Below are positions 1 through 8,772 of a stretch of 64,000 nt of DNA, piece by piece. The translations under genes were made by a program, and so were the position numbers. The notes below the pieces were generated by a model. That model saw only the letters and a list, made by a program, of their open reading frames with translations. It ran no database searches and had not been told where the DNA came from. How positions within the stretch are numbered: the first letter of the stretch is position 1; each line of letters begins with the position of its first letter. Origin of the DNA: Pantoea rwandensis (GTDB lineage Bacteria; Pseudomonadota; Gammaproteobacteria; Enterobacterales; Enterobacteriaceae); assembly GCF_002095475.1 (NCBI RefSeq), contig NZ_MLFR01000001.1:124001-188000 (forward strand), given 5' to 3'.

Positions 1-1187
1 AACAATAGCCCCAGGGTCACCAGCATCACCGGTTGTGACTGCCATGAGAAGACAGTGCCAACCACAGCAATGGCCAGTGCTGATCCGCTCACCAACCATT
101 TTCGCTCGATGCGATCGGCGAACGTCATTGCGACTAAGGGCCCCAGCGGGCTGGCAAAAGCAATCAGGAATGAATAGAGCAGACTATGGGTGAATGTCAC
201 ACCTTTTGCCGCCAGCAACGTCGGGATCCAGCTGGCGAAACCGTAGTATCCGATTGACTGGAAGAAGTTAAACACCAGCAGCATGATCGTGCGACGACGA
301 TACGGTGGACGCCACATCTCATTTTTTTCCGCAGGTTTAGCTTCAACCGGGATGAGCTGTTGCGGATCGACGGCAGGTAACGCTGAACCGGTAGACTTAG
401 CCACCCGCGTTTCCAGGCGACGCACCACATCTTCAGCTTCTTTGTAACGCCCTTGCTCCACCAGCCAGCGCGGACTTTCCGGCAGGCCCATGCGGATAAT
501 CCACACCAACACCGCGCCGATACAGCCGAACAGCACCACCCAACGCCAGCCACTCAGACCGAGAATTTCTTGCGGCACCAATTGCCAGGAAAGAAAGGCG
601 ATGGTTGGGATTGAAGTGTATTGAATCGCCTGCACAAACGCATAAGAACGCCCACGCAAACGTGCGGGAATAAACTCTGACACATAGGCATCAATGGTGA
701 CCAACTCAGCGCCAACACCAATGCCAGAGATAATCCGCCAGAACACCACGGCAAAAGGATGGTGCTGGAAAGCCATGATGCCGCTTGCGACTGCATAGAT
801 CAGCAGCGCGATAATAAACACCTTTTTACGTCCAATGCGGTCAGCAAGATTGGCGATCAGCAAGGTACCGATAAAGACGCCGAGGAACATGGCGGCGACA
901 AAGGCGCCCAAGCTATTGGGATCGAAAAAGTTATGGCTACCGTGGGAAAAGATCCCTTCGCGGACCATGCCGGGACCGATATAGGCGGTCAAGAAGACGT
1001 CGTAGACTTCAAACCAGCCACCAAGAGCCAGTGCAAAGATGATTAACCATAAAGGACGTGCGGCAGGCAAACGCTCTAGTCGCGCAGAGAGTTGCGCGCC
1101 AAAGGCTTTACCTTCATCTGGTGTGAAATTGTCGCGCCAGGTGATAGGCGGCGGTATCGACTCGCTCAGCGAAATTTTCTTCAGCAC
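1..1187 (-). CDS. MFS transporter, sugar-porter-like (3' end beyond left edge)
   Basis: About 395 residues are visible, running off the left edge. The start is a GTG at 1187 with GGAG about 9 bases upstream. The hydrophobic protein has the MFS loop motif ADRIGRKK after the second helix and PESPRWL at the end of the sixth, both typical of sugar-porter-type proton symporters in the inner membrane. It follows the aldolase-like gene by about 120 bases on the same strand, so it probably imports the compound that the two upstream enzymes handle. The substrate cannot be read from sequence. Confidence 0.85.
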   Translation of the reverse strand, partial: MLKKISLSESIPPPITWRDNFTPDEGKAFGAQLSARLERLPAARPLWLIIFALALGGWFEVYDVFLTAYIGPGMVREGIFSHGSHNFFDPNSLGAFVAAMFLGVFIGTLLIANLADRIGRKKVFIIALLIYAVASGIMAFQHHPFAVVFWRIISGIGVGAELVTIDAYVSEFIPARLRGRSYAFVQAIQYTSIPTIAFLSWQLVPQEILGLSGWRWVVLFGCIGAVLVWIIRMGLPESPRWLVEQGRYKEAEDVVRRLETRVAKSTGSALPAVDPQQLIPVEAKPAEKNEMWRPPYRRRTIMLLVFNFFQSIGYYGFASWIPTLLAAKGVTFTHSLLYSFLIAFASPLGPLVAMTFADRIERKWLVSGSALAIAVVGTVFSWQSQPVMLVTLGLL

Positions 1188-1281
1188 GGTAGGGTACTCC
1201 GTAGTTTTATAATATTTTTCAATGCAGGCACGTAGAGATCGCATCAATGACGACCCGACATATTGCGATAAAGTGATGGTG

Positions 1282-1301
1282 GGTGCGCATGGATGCGCAC
1301 C
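1282..1301. repeat. Intergenic hairpin with GGTGCGC arms
   Basis: GGTGCGC and GCGCACC arms pair around a short ATGGAT loop between the aldolase-like gene and the MFS gene. There is no T tract, so it looks like an mRNA-stabilising or repeat-family hairpin more than a factor-independent terminator. A related TGCGCA hairpin lies at 30701-30724. Confidence 0.5.
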
Positions 1302-1309
1302 TAAATTCA

Positions 1310-2002
1310 TTACACCGGGCAGCCCTTGGCACGCAGAATCGCGTTAAAGCGTTCTGGGTCATTGTTGCCAGCGATATTGCTCGCGCGAATCTTGTCTTCG
1401 CGCTGGGCGTGTTGTTGTACACGTGGCAACAGAACACTTAGCTCGTTTTGTGGGATGGCAATCACACCATCGGCATCCGCAACGATCAAATCACCCGGCG
1501 ACACCACTAATCCGGCGCAGTGTACGGTGGTATTCACTTCGCCAGGGCCGTCTTTCGACGGACCGCGCAAGGTGTTACCACGTGCCCAACAGGCAATTCC
1601 CCCTTCCGCCCATTCGTTGAGATCGCGTACGGCACCATCAATCACGAAACCGGCAATCTTTTTGGCGACGGCAGAGGTACGCATTAAACCGCCAATCAAC
1701 GCCTGAGTCAGATCGCCAGAGCCATCAACCACAATGACATCACCGGGTTGAGCCATCTCGATCGCTTTATGAATCATCAAGTTATCGCCAGGGCGCACTT
1801 TCACCGTGATCGCCGGGCCGCACAGCACCAGATTGGCGTCGTTGTGATACGCCTGCAATCCGATGGCACCTACACTGCGGCCCATGGAGTCACCAATGTT
1901 GGCGGCAGGCAGGGCGCGAAAGGCATCAATGACGCCTGCATCAATCGGTGCACCGCGTTCCCCAATGAAATAGCCAATCGGCCAGTCTTTATGAATAGTC
2001 AT
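1310..2002 (-). CDS. RraA-like / HMG-CHA aldolase family protein
   Basis: The 230-residue protein belongs to the RraA-like fold that includes class II 4-hydroxy-4-methyl-2-oxoglutarate / 4-carboxy-4-hydroxy-2-oxoadipate aldolases and oxaloacetate decarboxylases. The family signature is seen as a glycine-rich segment (GGLMR) followed by DGAVRDLNE, whose Arg-Asp-x-x-Glu supplies substrate and metal ligands. It is longer than RraA proper (about 160 residues), which favours the metabolic aldolase branch. It starts 3 bases after the dehydrogenase stop, so the two are co-transcribed. Likely role: cleavage or decarboxylation of a 2-oxo acid made by the dehydrogenase. Confidence 0.85.
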   Translation of the reverse strand: MTIHKDWPIGYFIGERGAPIDAGVIDAFRALPAANIGDSMGRSVGAIGLQAYHNDANLVLCGPAITVKVRPGDNLMIHKAIEMAQPGDVIVVDGSGDLTQALIGGLMRTSAVAKKIAGFVIDGAVRDLNEWAEGGIACWARGNTLRGPSKDGPGEVNTTVHCAGLVVSPGDLIVADADGVIAIPQNELSVLLPRVQQHAQREDKIRASNIAGNNDPERFNAILRAKGCPV

Positions 2003-2005
2003 GTG

Positions 2006-2983
2006 TTAGCTCCGGTTAAGCACCTGCGGATTGACGCAGGCTGAGAGGTTGATCTGCTGGTTGTCGAGAAATGCCAGGCATTGACGTGCGGCACTTTGTG
2101 CCACGGCATCCAGGGCCTGTGGGGTCGAACCACCAATATGGGGAGTGATAATTAGGTTGTGGAGCGCGCGGAAAGGGTGGTCCGCAGCCAAAGGTTCATG
2201 CGTTACGGTGTCCAGTGCGGCGGCACGGAGCTGTCCGCTTTGTAGCGCCGCAAACAGCGCATCTTCATCAATCAGCTCGCCACGGGCGGTGTTAATTAGG
2301 GTTGCGTTCGGTGGTAATAATGTCAGACGTTCAGCGTTGATCATTAGTTGGGTTTTCGGCGTCACCGGGCAGTGCAGACTCAAGACGTCAGACAGGGGAA
2401 GCAAGGCTTCCAAGGTTTCGCAGCGTTGAGCGCCGTCAAAGTCACCGTCTGTCGGTGCCGCAGGATCGAAAAAGGCGACCTGCATACCGATGATGCGAGC
2501 AAAGCGCGCCACGCGACGACCAATTTCACCGAACCCCACCAGACCTAGCGTTTTGCCCTGCAATTCTTCGCCATCGCCGGTACGTGTCCAGCGTCCGGCG
2601 GTCACTTCCTGTTGGAAAAAGGGGAGTCGGCGTGCGCCGTTCAGCATTAAAGCGAGCGTTAATTCAGCGACCGATTGTGCATTGGTCGCTGGCGTGGTTA
2701 GCACCGGAATGCCGCGCTCAGTCGCCGCAGCAACGTCGATATTTGTCACGCCCACACCATGTTTGCAGATGATTTTGAGCGTCGGGCAGGCATTAATTGC
2801 CTTCGCATTCAACGCCACAGTGCGCGAAATAACCGCGTCATAGGCAACGCTGCTCATACGGCGTTCAACTTCAGCCACGTCATTGGCGTCATCGAGATAA
2901 TCCACCGTGCAGTCAGCCTCAGCAAGAAGTTGACGGCCTCCTTGGCCGAGGCTCGTGGTGGTCACGAGAAAGCGATAAGTCAT
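2006..2983 (-). CDS. D-2-hydroxyacid dehydrogenase (SerA-like)
   Basis: A 325-residue NAD-dependent dehydrogenase of the D-isomer 2-hydroxyacid family. The Rossmann motif GFGEIG is at about residue 150. The catalytic Arg (TARGELID), Glu (THEP) and His (TPHIGGST) are all present. There is no C-terminal ACT domain, so it is not a full SerA but a short phosphoglycerate/hydroxypyruvate-dehydrogenase-like enzyme. It is first in a three-gene minus-strand operon with the aldolase-like protein and the MFS carrier, suggesting oxidation or reduction of an imported hydroxy acid. Confidence 0.88.
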   Translation of the reverse strand: MTYRFLVTTTSLGQGGRQLLAEADCTVDYLDDANDVAEVERRMSSVAYDAVISRTVALNAKAINACPTLKIICKHGVGVTNIDVAAATERGIPVLTTPATNAQSVAELTLALMLNGARRLPFFQQEVTAGRWTRTGDGEELQGKTLGLVGFGEIGRRVARFARIIGMQVAFFDPAAPTDGDFDGAQRCETLEALLPLSDVLSLHCPVTPKTQLMINAERLTLLPPNATLINTARGELIDEDALFAALQSGQLRAAALDTVTHEPLAADHPFRALHNLIITPHIGGSTPQALDAVAQSAARQCLAFLDNQQINLSACVNPQVLNRS

Positions 2984-3471
2984 GTCGGTTCTCCGATAGG
3001 GTTTGCATCATCCTGGCATCGACAACCGATAAAAAATATTCTGCGAAGGTTATAAATTCATTCCTGGCAGGAATCATTGACTGAATAATCAGCGGTCAGG
3101 CTAATGGCAAAGTCACTCTTTTATGTTGGTAAATTGTTAAATTTTTGATCGTGTATTATCTAAATCAAAGCCCGTCTTACTCTTTAAGATTTTTACTTAA
3201 AAAACCGTAACAAGCGCTGTGCTAGCAGAGTCTGCCAGCCCTATATTTGCAGGTTAAAACCCGCACCAATAGTGTGATCCACTTCAAAAGTCGCTCTCAT
3301 CCCCCTGATGCAAAGCAGATATTTTATCGTTGTTGTTTTAAGCGAAACGCGCTGCAATGTTGAGCGGGGCAAGGGCTGAACGATTTTAGCCGCACAAAAT
3401 GATAAAAGTAACTAAAGTTATAGAGTGTACCTTTTGGTTCATTAACAACTACATAATAGAACGGTTACATC
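2984..3471. promoter_or_regulatory. Divergent intergenic region
   Basis: This 488-base non-coding stretch separates two divergent operons and must hold both promoters. The part near 3100-3200 is AT-rich. A short inverted repeat, TAACT-AA-AGTTA (3409-3420), lies about 50 bases before doxX and could be a regulator half-site pair. No convincing small gene was found. Confidence 0.4.
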
Positions 3472-3870
3472 ATGTCCCAATCCAAAGATTTGCTCGCCGT
3501 ACTTGGTCGCGTTATGGCGGTCGGTCTGTTCTTCACATCTGGTCTCGACAAAATCACGCACTATGCCGACAACCTGCAAACCATGGCGGACAACGGTGTG
3601 CCAGCCTTTTTCCTGCCGTTAGTGATCCTGTTGGAAGTGGGGGGCGGCGTGGCTGTTGCGCTCGGTTTTCTCACCCGTTTCACCTCGATATTTATGGCAG
3701 TGTTCTCCGTGATAGCCGGTTTCCTGTTCTATCAAGGTTACAGCCATGCGCACCTGATGGTGTGGTTGAAAAACATCTCCTGCGCAGCGGGTTTCCTGAT
3801 GCTGTGTTTGCACGGCGGTGGCAAATGGAGCCTCGATCATCTGATTCAGCAACGTTTCGCACGCAACTGA
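3472..3870 (+). CDS. DoxX family membrane protein
   Basis: A 132-residue protein with four hydrophobic segments. The start of the DoxX fold is recognisable (LGRVMAVGLFFTSGLDKI), followed by the LLEVGGG helix motif. Family members are inner-membrane proteins linked to quinone/thiol redox and oxidative stress; the exact activity is unknown. It leads the operon that encodes a periplasmic FAD dehydrogenase and may serve electron transfer or redox protection there. Confidence 0.85.
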   Translation: MSQSKDLLAVLGRVMAVGLFFTSGLDKITHYADNLQTMADNGVPAFFLPLVILLEVGGGVAVALGFLTRFTSIFMAVFSVIAGFLFYQGYSHAHLMVWLKNISCAAGFLMLCLHGGGKWSLDHLIQQRFARN

Positions 3871-3910
3871 GTTATTCCCTCTAAGTCATTCATTCTTTAG
3901 GACAACATCA

Positions 3911-4387
3911 ATGAAAAAACTTCCGACAGTGCTGCTGTGCGGCGGACTGCTCTGTGCCACGGCACATGCTGCCGAACCGGTTAACCAAATTGCGGTGTTA
4001 ACGCATGAGCAGGCGCAACAGCTGGTGGCAAAAGCCGAGCAAATTATTGACCGTCATCACATTGGTGGCGCAATTGCCGTGGTTGATCCCTTTGGTCAGC
4101 TGATTGCCTATGAGCGTCTGGATGGCGCGACCTTGGCAAACAGTGAACTGGCACCGAAGAAAGCCCACTCAGCGGTCGCCTTTGGCGTGCCGACTGCCAG
4201 CTTTCAGCAGAAAATTGCTGCGGGAAATATGGGTCTGCTGGGCAATCCTGCGGTTGTGCCACTGCCTGGCGGTGAGCCAGTGAAGGTGAATGGCGTGGTC
4301 GTAGGGGCGATTGGTGTGAGCACGCCAGATGGCAACGTGGATGCAGAAGCCGCTCAAGGCGCGCTGTCGGCGTTGAAAGCAGGTTAG
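3911..4387 (+). CDS. GlcG/HbpS family heme-binding protein, exported
   Basis: A 158-residue protein with a Sec signal peptide ending in AHA at about residue 20, followed by one GlcG/HbpS domain (IGGAIAVVDPFGQLIAYERLDGA; closing GAIGVSTPDGNVD region). HbpS-type proteins bind heme or small ligands, and GlcG genes often accompany periplasmic oxidoreductases. The SD AGGA is 8 bases before the ATG. The next gene starts 2 bases after its stop. A paralogue closes the same cluster at 8117. Confidence 0.85.
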   Translation: MKKLPTVLLCGGLLCATAHAAEPVNQIAVLTHEQAQQLVAKAEQIIDRHHIGGAIAVVDPFGQLIAYERLDGATLANSELAPKKAHSAVAFGVPTASFQQKIAAGNMGLLGNPAVVPLPGGEPVKVNGVVVGAIGVSTPDGNVDAEAAQGALSALKAG

Positions 4388-4389
4388 CC

Positions 4390-5046
4390 ATGGAAAGGAG
4401 ACGTTTTTTACAACTTATGATGGCTACCCCAGTCATCGTCTCGATCCCGATGCAGCCGCTGCTAGCAGCACCGGGGGATGCCTCCCAGGCACTGTTACTG
4501 CGCGCCAGTGAATTGCTGACTGGACGTCGTGGCCTCGATGTGGGGATTACTGAACGTTTATGGACACTCCTGTGTCAGCAAGATGCCGCGTTTCCTGCGC
4601 AGCTGGCACGCCTGATGACCCGCCTGAATGCCTTACGCAGTGAAGATCGTGAGCAGATTGTCACACAGCTTGATGATGAGGATGTCAAAACGGCGCTAAC
4701 CATTATTTCCCCGTGGTATCTCGGCTACACCGGACATCCTTCGACCACTAAAGCCGTCGATGACGCCCATTTTGTCACCTTCCTGTCGGCGTTGATGTAT
4801 GAACCCACTCGCGACCACACCATTCGTCCGAGCTATGCCAGAGCAGGCGGTGATTACTGGGCTGAAGTGCCGGCAGGCGTGACCGCGCCGCCGATGTCGG
4901 CACAAATTCGTGAATGGGGCGACCTGTCGCCCATTGCCGCTAACACCATTAAACAGCCTGATGCACCTTGGTTACTCATGGTACAGGGCAAAGCCAAAAC
5001 CCTCGTGGAAGCCGAGGCGATGTTGGTGCAGCACAACAACACATAA
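4390..5046 (+). CDS. FAD-dependent sugar dehydrogenase small subunit (Tat signal)
   Basis: A 218-residue protein resembling the small subunit of membrane FAD sorbitol/gluconate/2-ketogluconate dehydrogenases. The N-terminus MERRRFLQLM is a twin-arginine signal, followed by a hydrophobic stretch and LLAAP cleavage region. The body has SPWYLGYTGHPS and an FLSALMYEPTRD segment typical of the family. In known complexes this subunit is a chaperone-like partner that carries the GMC subunit through Tat, since the GMC protein has no signal of its own; that fits here. It lies directly upstream of the GMC gene. Confidence 0.85.
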   Translation: MERRRFLQLMMATPVIVSIPMQPLLAAPGDASQALLLRASELLTGRRGLDVGITERLWTLLCQQDAAFPAQLARLMTRLNALRSEDREQIVTQLDDEDVKTALTIISPWYLGYTGHPSTTKAVDDAHFVTFLSALMYEPTRDHTIRPSYARAGGDYWAEVPAGVTAPPMSAQIREWGDLSPIAANTIKQPDAPWLLMVQGKAKTLVEAEAMLVQHNNT

Positions 5047-5067
5047 CAAGAATAGAGCAGGTATATC

Positions 5068-6660
5068 ATGAGTGAATTTGATGCTGACGTTGTCATCGTC
5101 GGATCCGGTGCGCTGGGCGCCAACGCCGCATATCAACTGGCGAAAGCAGGCAAATCGGTGATTATGCTGGAAGCAGGACCTTATATTCCGCGCTGGAAAG
5201 TCGTGGAGAACTACCGTAACGGTGCAAGTAAACGTAACTGGTGTACGCCTTACCCTAATTTGCCGTGGGCACCCAACTCCTATACCGAAGGCTACATCGA
5301 CGCCAAAGGTGACGAAGATTTTGCATACGTCACCAGTTACTTGCGCGTAGCGGGTGGCAGCACGCGTCACTGGGCTTCAGCCTGCTGGCGTCTCTTGCCA
5401 AACGATTTCAAACTCAAAAGCGTCTATGGCGTGGGACGTGACTGGCCGTTCGAATACAGCGAGCTGGAACCTTGGTATGTCAAAGCCGAGCGTGAGGTCG
5501 GGGTGGTGGGTACCGGAAATGAGGATCAAAGCGGCCAGGGACGAGGCCACTACCCGCCGCGTTCTGCCGAGTATCCACTGCCGCCGGAAGCCAAGCCGTA
5601 TATGGTGCAGCGCATGCAGTCGAAGCTGGGACCGATGGGCTACCAGGTGATTCATGAGCCGCATGCCCGCGTTTCCCGTCCTTATGACGGTCGTCCGGCC
5701 TGTGCAGGCAACAATAACTGCGAACCGATCTGCCCAATTGGCGCAATGTATTCCGGTGATATGCACGTTGATAAGGCCGTGGCGCTGGGCGTGCAGCTGC
5801 GTACGGAATGCGTGGCATGGAAACTGGAGAAGGGTGCTAACAATAAAATTGTCGCACTGCACTATCGCACGCCAGAGGGTAAAGACACCCGGCTCACGGC
5901 AAAAACCTTTGTGATTGCCGCACACGGACTGGAAACGCCAAAACTGCTGCTCATGAACGATGTTGCAAACAGTTCTGACCAGGTCGGCCGCAACTTGATG
6001 GACCATACCGGTTTGAGCCTGACGTTCCTCGCCGACGAACCGCTGTGGACCGGACGCGGTTCGGTGCAACACGGCACCATCGCCAATCGCCGTGATGAAG
6101 CCAGTCGTGCCCAGCACTCGGCAATCCGCTATTCGCTGCGCAATTTGGTGCCAAATGTCGATGTCACAGTGCCATTGCTGAAACAGGGCATGATGGGTCA
6201 GGCGTTGGATGATGCAATTCATGATCGCGCTTCGCGCATTATGAACATCAGCACCATGAGTGAAACGCTGCCAAGCCCTACCAACCGCGTCACGCCGAAC
6301 TATGACCGGAAAGACTCCATCGGCCTGCCGATGCTCAACGTCAATTACCACCTTGATGATTATGTGCGTGGCATGCGCCCGCAGGCCTACAAAGACTTCG
6401 CCAATTTCTTGCAGGCGTTTAACGGTGAAGTGATTGAAGCGCCGACCGGCTGGCGTAACCAGTACCACATTATGGGTACCACCATTATGGGTGATAACCC
6501 GCGTGATTCTGTGGTGGATGCGCATTGTCGCAGTTGGGATCATCCCAATCTGTTCCTCGCGACGACGGGCGTGATGCCAACGTCGGCGACGGTCAACCCA
6601 ACGCTTACCGGCATTGCGCTGGCGTTGCGTATGGCAGACACCATTGCGAGGGAGATTTGA
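5068..6660 (+). CDS. GMC-type FAD dehydrogenase large subunit
   Basis: A 530-residue flavoprotein. The N-terminal FAD-binding motif is VVIVGSGALGANAAYQLAKAG. A Cys-rich segment (CAGNNNCEPICP) matches the region reported to hold an iron-sulfur cluster in bacterial FAD glucose and gluconate dehydrogenases. The C-terminal catalytic pair is seen as His in NQYHIMGTTIMG and Asn in SATVNPTLTG. It has no signal peptide and is expected to travel with the Tat-tagged small subunit. It would oxidise a sugar, sugar acid or polyol in the periplasm and pass electrons to the cytochrome. The substrate is not readable from sequence. Confidence 0.9.
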   Translation: MSEFDADVVIVGSGALGANAAYQLAKAGKSVIMLEAGPYIPRWKVVENYRNGASKRNWCTPYPNLPWAPNSYTEGYIDAKGDEDFAYVTSYLRVAGGSTRHWASACWRLLPNDFKLKSVYGVGRDWPFEYSELEPWYVKAEREVGVVGTGNEDQSGQGRGHYPPRSAEYPLPPEAKPYMVQRMQSKLGPMGYQVIHEPHARVSRPYDGRPACAGNNNCEPICPIGAMYSGDMHVDKAVALGVQLRTECVAWKLEKGANNKIVALHYRTPEGKDTRLTAKTFVIAAHGLETPKLLLMNDVANSSDQVGRNLMDHTGLSLTFLADEPLWTGRGSVQHGTIANRRDEASRAQHSAIRYSLRNLVPNVDVTVPLLKQGMMGQALDDAIHDRASRIMNISTMSETLPSPTNRVTPNYDRKDSIGLPMLNVNYHLDDYVRGMRPQAYKDFANFLQAFNGEVIEAPTGWRNQYHIMGTTIMGDNPRDSVVDAHCRSWDHPNLFLATTGVMPTSATVNPTLTGIALALRMADTIAREI

Positions 6661-8057
6661 TGATGCGCAAACACTTTTGGCGTCTAGCGGCTGCCAGTGT
6701 CTTATTCGCGGGATTAGCACAGGCACAGGATGCCTCACCCGATTTGGTCAAGCGAGGGGAGTATCTGGCGACCGCCGGTGACTGCTCTGCTTGCCATCGC
6801 GATCCCCATAGCGGAAAACCCTTCTCCGGCGGCTATGCGATTCAGTCCCCGATGGGGCTGATTTACGGCTCTAACATCACTCCCTCGAAGACAGCAGGCA
6901 TCGGTGATTACAGCCTCGCGGACTTCACGGATGTGATGCGTAAGGGGAAAGCACCGGGCAATCACTATCTCTATCCGGCAATGCCTTACACCGCCTTTGC
7001 CGGTTTGTCCGATGAAGATATTCACGCCCTTTACTCTTATCTGATGTTGGGCGTGCCAGCCGATGACCACCCAGCGCCGGAAACCGATCTGCCGTTCCCG
7101 TTTTCTTTCCGTCCGGTGATGGCAGTGTGGAATCTGATGTTCCTCGACAGCAGCGCCGTGCCGGGCAGTGACGCCGCCGCAGGCAGTGCTGAGCGCGGCG
7201 AATATCTGGTTCGCACGCTGGCCCACTGTTCCACCTGTCACACACCGCGTAACGGCATGATGGCAGAACAGGGCGAGCGCTTCCTGTCCGGTGGCAAAGT
7301 CGGCAGCTGGACCGCACCGAATATCACGCCGGATGCACAAGCCGGTATTGGTGACTGGAGTGAGGCAGAAATCGTCACTTATCTGCGCACCGGTGCGCTG
7401 CATGGTAAAGCCATTGCAGCCGGGGAGATGGGGACTGCGGTGCAGAACTCATTCTCTAAAATGCAACAGAGCGATCTTGAAGCAATGGCGCATTACCTGA
7501 AGCAGGTGCCGGCGATTGGTGGAGCAGGCCGTAAATCACCCGCATTAGCCGCGCAGCCAACACCGCTTTCAGCCATTGAAACCGGCATGAAAGATGACAT
7601 CAAGGATTATGTCTCAGGTGATGCGATGAGCGGCGCGCAGCTTTACAACGGCGCTTGCGCCACCTGCCACGCGAGCGATGGACGCGGTACGCATGATGCG
7701 CAGCGTTTTTATCCGTCATTAGTCGGTTCCTCTGCGGTGCTGTCGGACGATCCTGCCAATCTAATCATGACGATTGCAGAAGGCGTAGACCGCAAGACTG
7801 AGGGGGATCATGCCTTTATGCCAGAGTTTCGTACCCAGCTTACCCAAGCTGAACTGGCGAAGGTCGCAGATTACGTCTCAACCAACTTCGGCAACCCACA
7901 TCACGCGATAACCACCGCAGACGTTGAAAATACCTTGAAAGGTGAAAGCGGTAGCTGGCTGGTGCGTTACGCGCATGCGCTGAGCATTATCGGCGGGATT
8001 GTGGCGCTGTTGGTGATAGTAGTGGCGTTGGTCATTGTGTTGCGCCGCCGAAAATAA
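6660..8057 (+). CDS. Membrane-anchored triheme cytochrome c subunit
   Basis: A 465-residue protein. The start ATG overlaps the last base of the GMC stop (TGATG), and a second ATG follows immediately. A Sec signal ends at AQAQD. Three heme-binding motifs, CSACH (about 42), CSTCH (about 189) and CATCH (about 332), define three cytochrome c domains. A C-terminal helix followed by RRRK anchors it in the membrane. This is the electron-transfer subunit of alcohol, gluconate and sorbitol dehydrogenase complexes, delivering electrons to ubiquinone. Together with the two genes before it, it completes an SldS/L/C-like complex. Confidence 0.92.
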   Translation: MMRKHFWRLAAASVLFAGLAQAQDASPDLVKRGEYLATAGDCSACHRDPHSGKPFSGGYAIQSPMGLIYGSNITPSKTAGIGDYSLADFTDVMRKGKAPGNHYLYPAMPYTAFAGLSDEDIHALYSYLMLGVPADDHPAPETDLPFPFSFRPVMAVWNLMFLDSSAVPGSDAAAGSAERGEYLVRTLAHCSTCHTPRNGMMAEQGERFLSGGKVGSWTAPNITPDAQAGIGDWSEAEIVTYLRTGALHGKAIAAGEMGTAVQNSFSKMQQSDLEAMAHYLKQVPAIGGAGRKSPALAAQPTPLSAIETGMKDDIKDYVSGDAMSGAQLYNGACATCHASDGRGTHDAQRFYPSLVGSSAVLSDDPANLIMTIAEGVDRKTEGDHAFMPEFRTQLTQAELAKVADYVSTNFGNPHHAITTADVENTLKGESGSWLVRYAHALSIIGGIVALLVIVVALVIVLRRRK

Positions 8058-8063
8058 AGGTAC

Positions 8064-8086
8064 GGGCGACCGGTGTCGCCCTTTTT
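8064..8086 (+). terminator. Rho-independent terminator after the cytochrome gene
   Basis: GGGCGAC and GTCGCCC arms pair around CGGT, followed by five T. It lies between the cytochrome gene and the second GlcG-like gene, so transcription of the latter is probably attenuated or independent. Confidence 0.85.
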
Positions 8087-8116
8087 AAACAGCACCACTG
8101 TTATATGGAGAGTTAC

Positions 8117-8584
8117 ATGAAAAAGGCTTTATCTTTGGCACTGCTGAGTGCAGCCCTGTTGGGTTCTGCAGCGGCAAACGCGACCCTGACACAAACCATT
8201 CTGTCGCAAGGTGATGCACAGAAACTCATTGCAGCAGCGCAGGAAAAAGCCCACGCGCTCAACGCCAATGTCTGCATTGCGGTATTGGATCAGTCTGGTC
8301 AGCTGTTAGCGTTTAATCGTATGGATAATGCTCCGGTTGGCTGCATCGATTCCTCGATCCTGAAAGGCCGTGCTGCTGCGTTATATCGCACCCCAACGGA
8401 CAAATATATGGATCGTGCGAACGGTAAAGAACCTGCGATTGCTACTTTACCCGGCGTGATCCCACTGGGTGGCGGTTCACCGGTAGTTTGGCAAAACAAC
8501 ACGATTGGGGCGGTGGGCGTGAGCGGTTCGGCTAACCCGAATGAGATTGCCATCGCTAAAGCGGCCAGCGACAGTTTCAAATAA
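8117..8584 (+). CDS. Second GlcG/HbpS family heme-binding protein
   Basis: A 155-residue exported protein. The ATG at 8117 is chosen because GGAGA sits 5 bases upstream and a clean signal peptide follows ([22 protein letters not shown]). The GlcG domain is intact ([30 protein letters not shown]). It is divergent in sequence from the copy at 3911. Having one copy on each side of the dehydrogenase genes suggests both serve the complex, perhaps in heme or ligand handling. It has its own terminator. Confidence 0.85.
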   Translation: MKKALSLALLSAALLGSAAANATLTQTILSQGDAQKLIAAAQEKAHALNANVCIAVLDQSGQLLAFNRMDNAPVGCIDSSILKGRAAALYRTPTDKYMDRANGKEPAIATLPGVIPLGGGSPVVWQNNTIGAVGVSGSANPNEIAIAKAASDSFK

Positions 8585-8632
8585 CCGTACCCGCGCAATA
8601 TAGCGGGCCGCATCAGTTCCTACTCGTTTATT

Positions 8633-8662
8633 ACAGCGCGATTTATCGCGCTGTTTTGTTTT
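8633..8662 (+). terminator. Rho-independent terminator
   Basis: ACAGCGCGA and TCGCGCTGT form a 9-bp stem followed by TTTGTTTTT. It closes the dehydrogenase cluster just before the first chemoreceptor promoter. Confidence 0.85.
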
Positions 8663-8671
8663 TCCCTTCCA

Positions 8672-8698
8672 TCAAGTTCCTCCGTCGCCCGCCGATAG
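8672..8698 (+). promoter_or_regulatory. Sigma-28 (FliA) promoter of MCP1
   Basis: TCAAGTTC, an 11-base spacer, then GCCGATAG. The flagellar sigma-28 consensus is TAAAGTTT-N11-GCCGATAA. It lies 75 bases before the chemoreceptor start, so that gene should be expressed with the flagellar late class. Confidence 0.85.
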
Positions 8699-8772
8699 TC
8701 TCTTCTGAGGGATGTACGCGCACAGGGAGTGGTTCTTTTAACCGAAAAAGTGTCAACTCCAGGAGCGCCATA

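Noticed and set aside
3399..3884. A 161-codon plus-strand frame overlapping doxX
   Set aside because: It overlaps a recognisable DoxX gene in another frame and has no motif or SD.
5377..6738. A 453-codon open frame on the minus strand across the GMC gene
   Set aside because: It is fully antisense to a clear flavoprotein and has the His/Arg/Val-rich composition of a GC-rich shadow frame, with no motif or SD.
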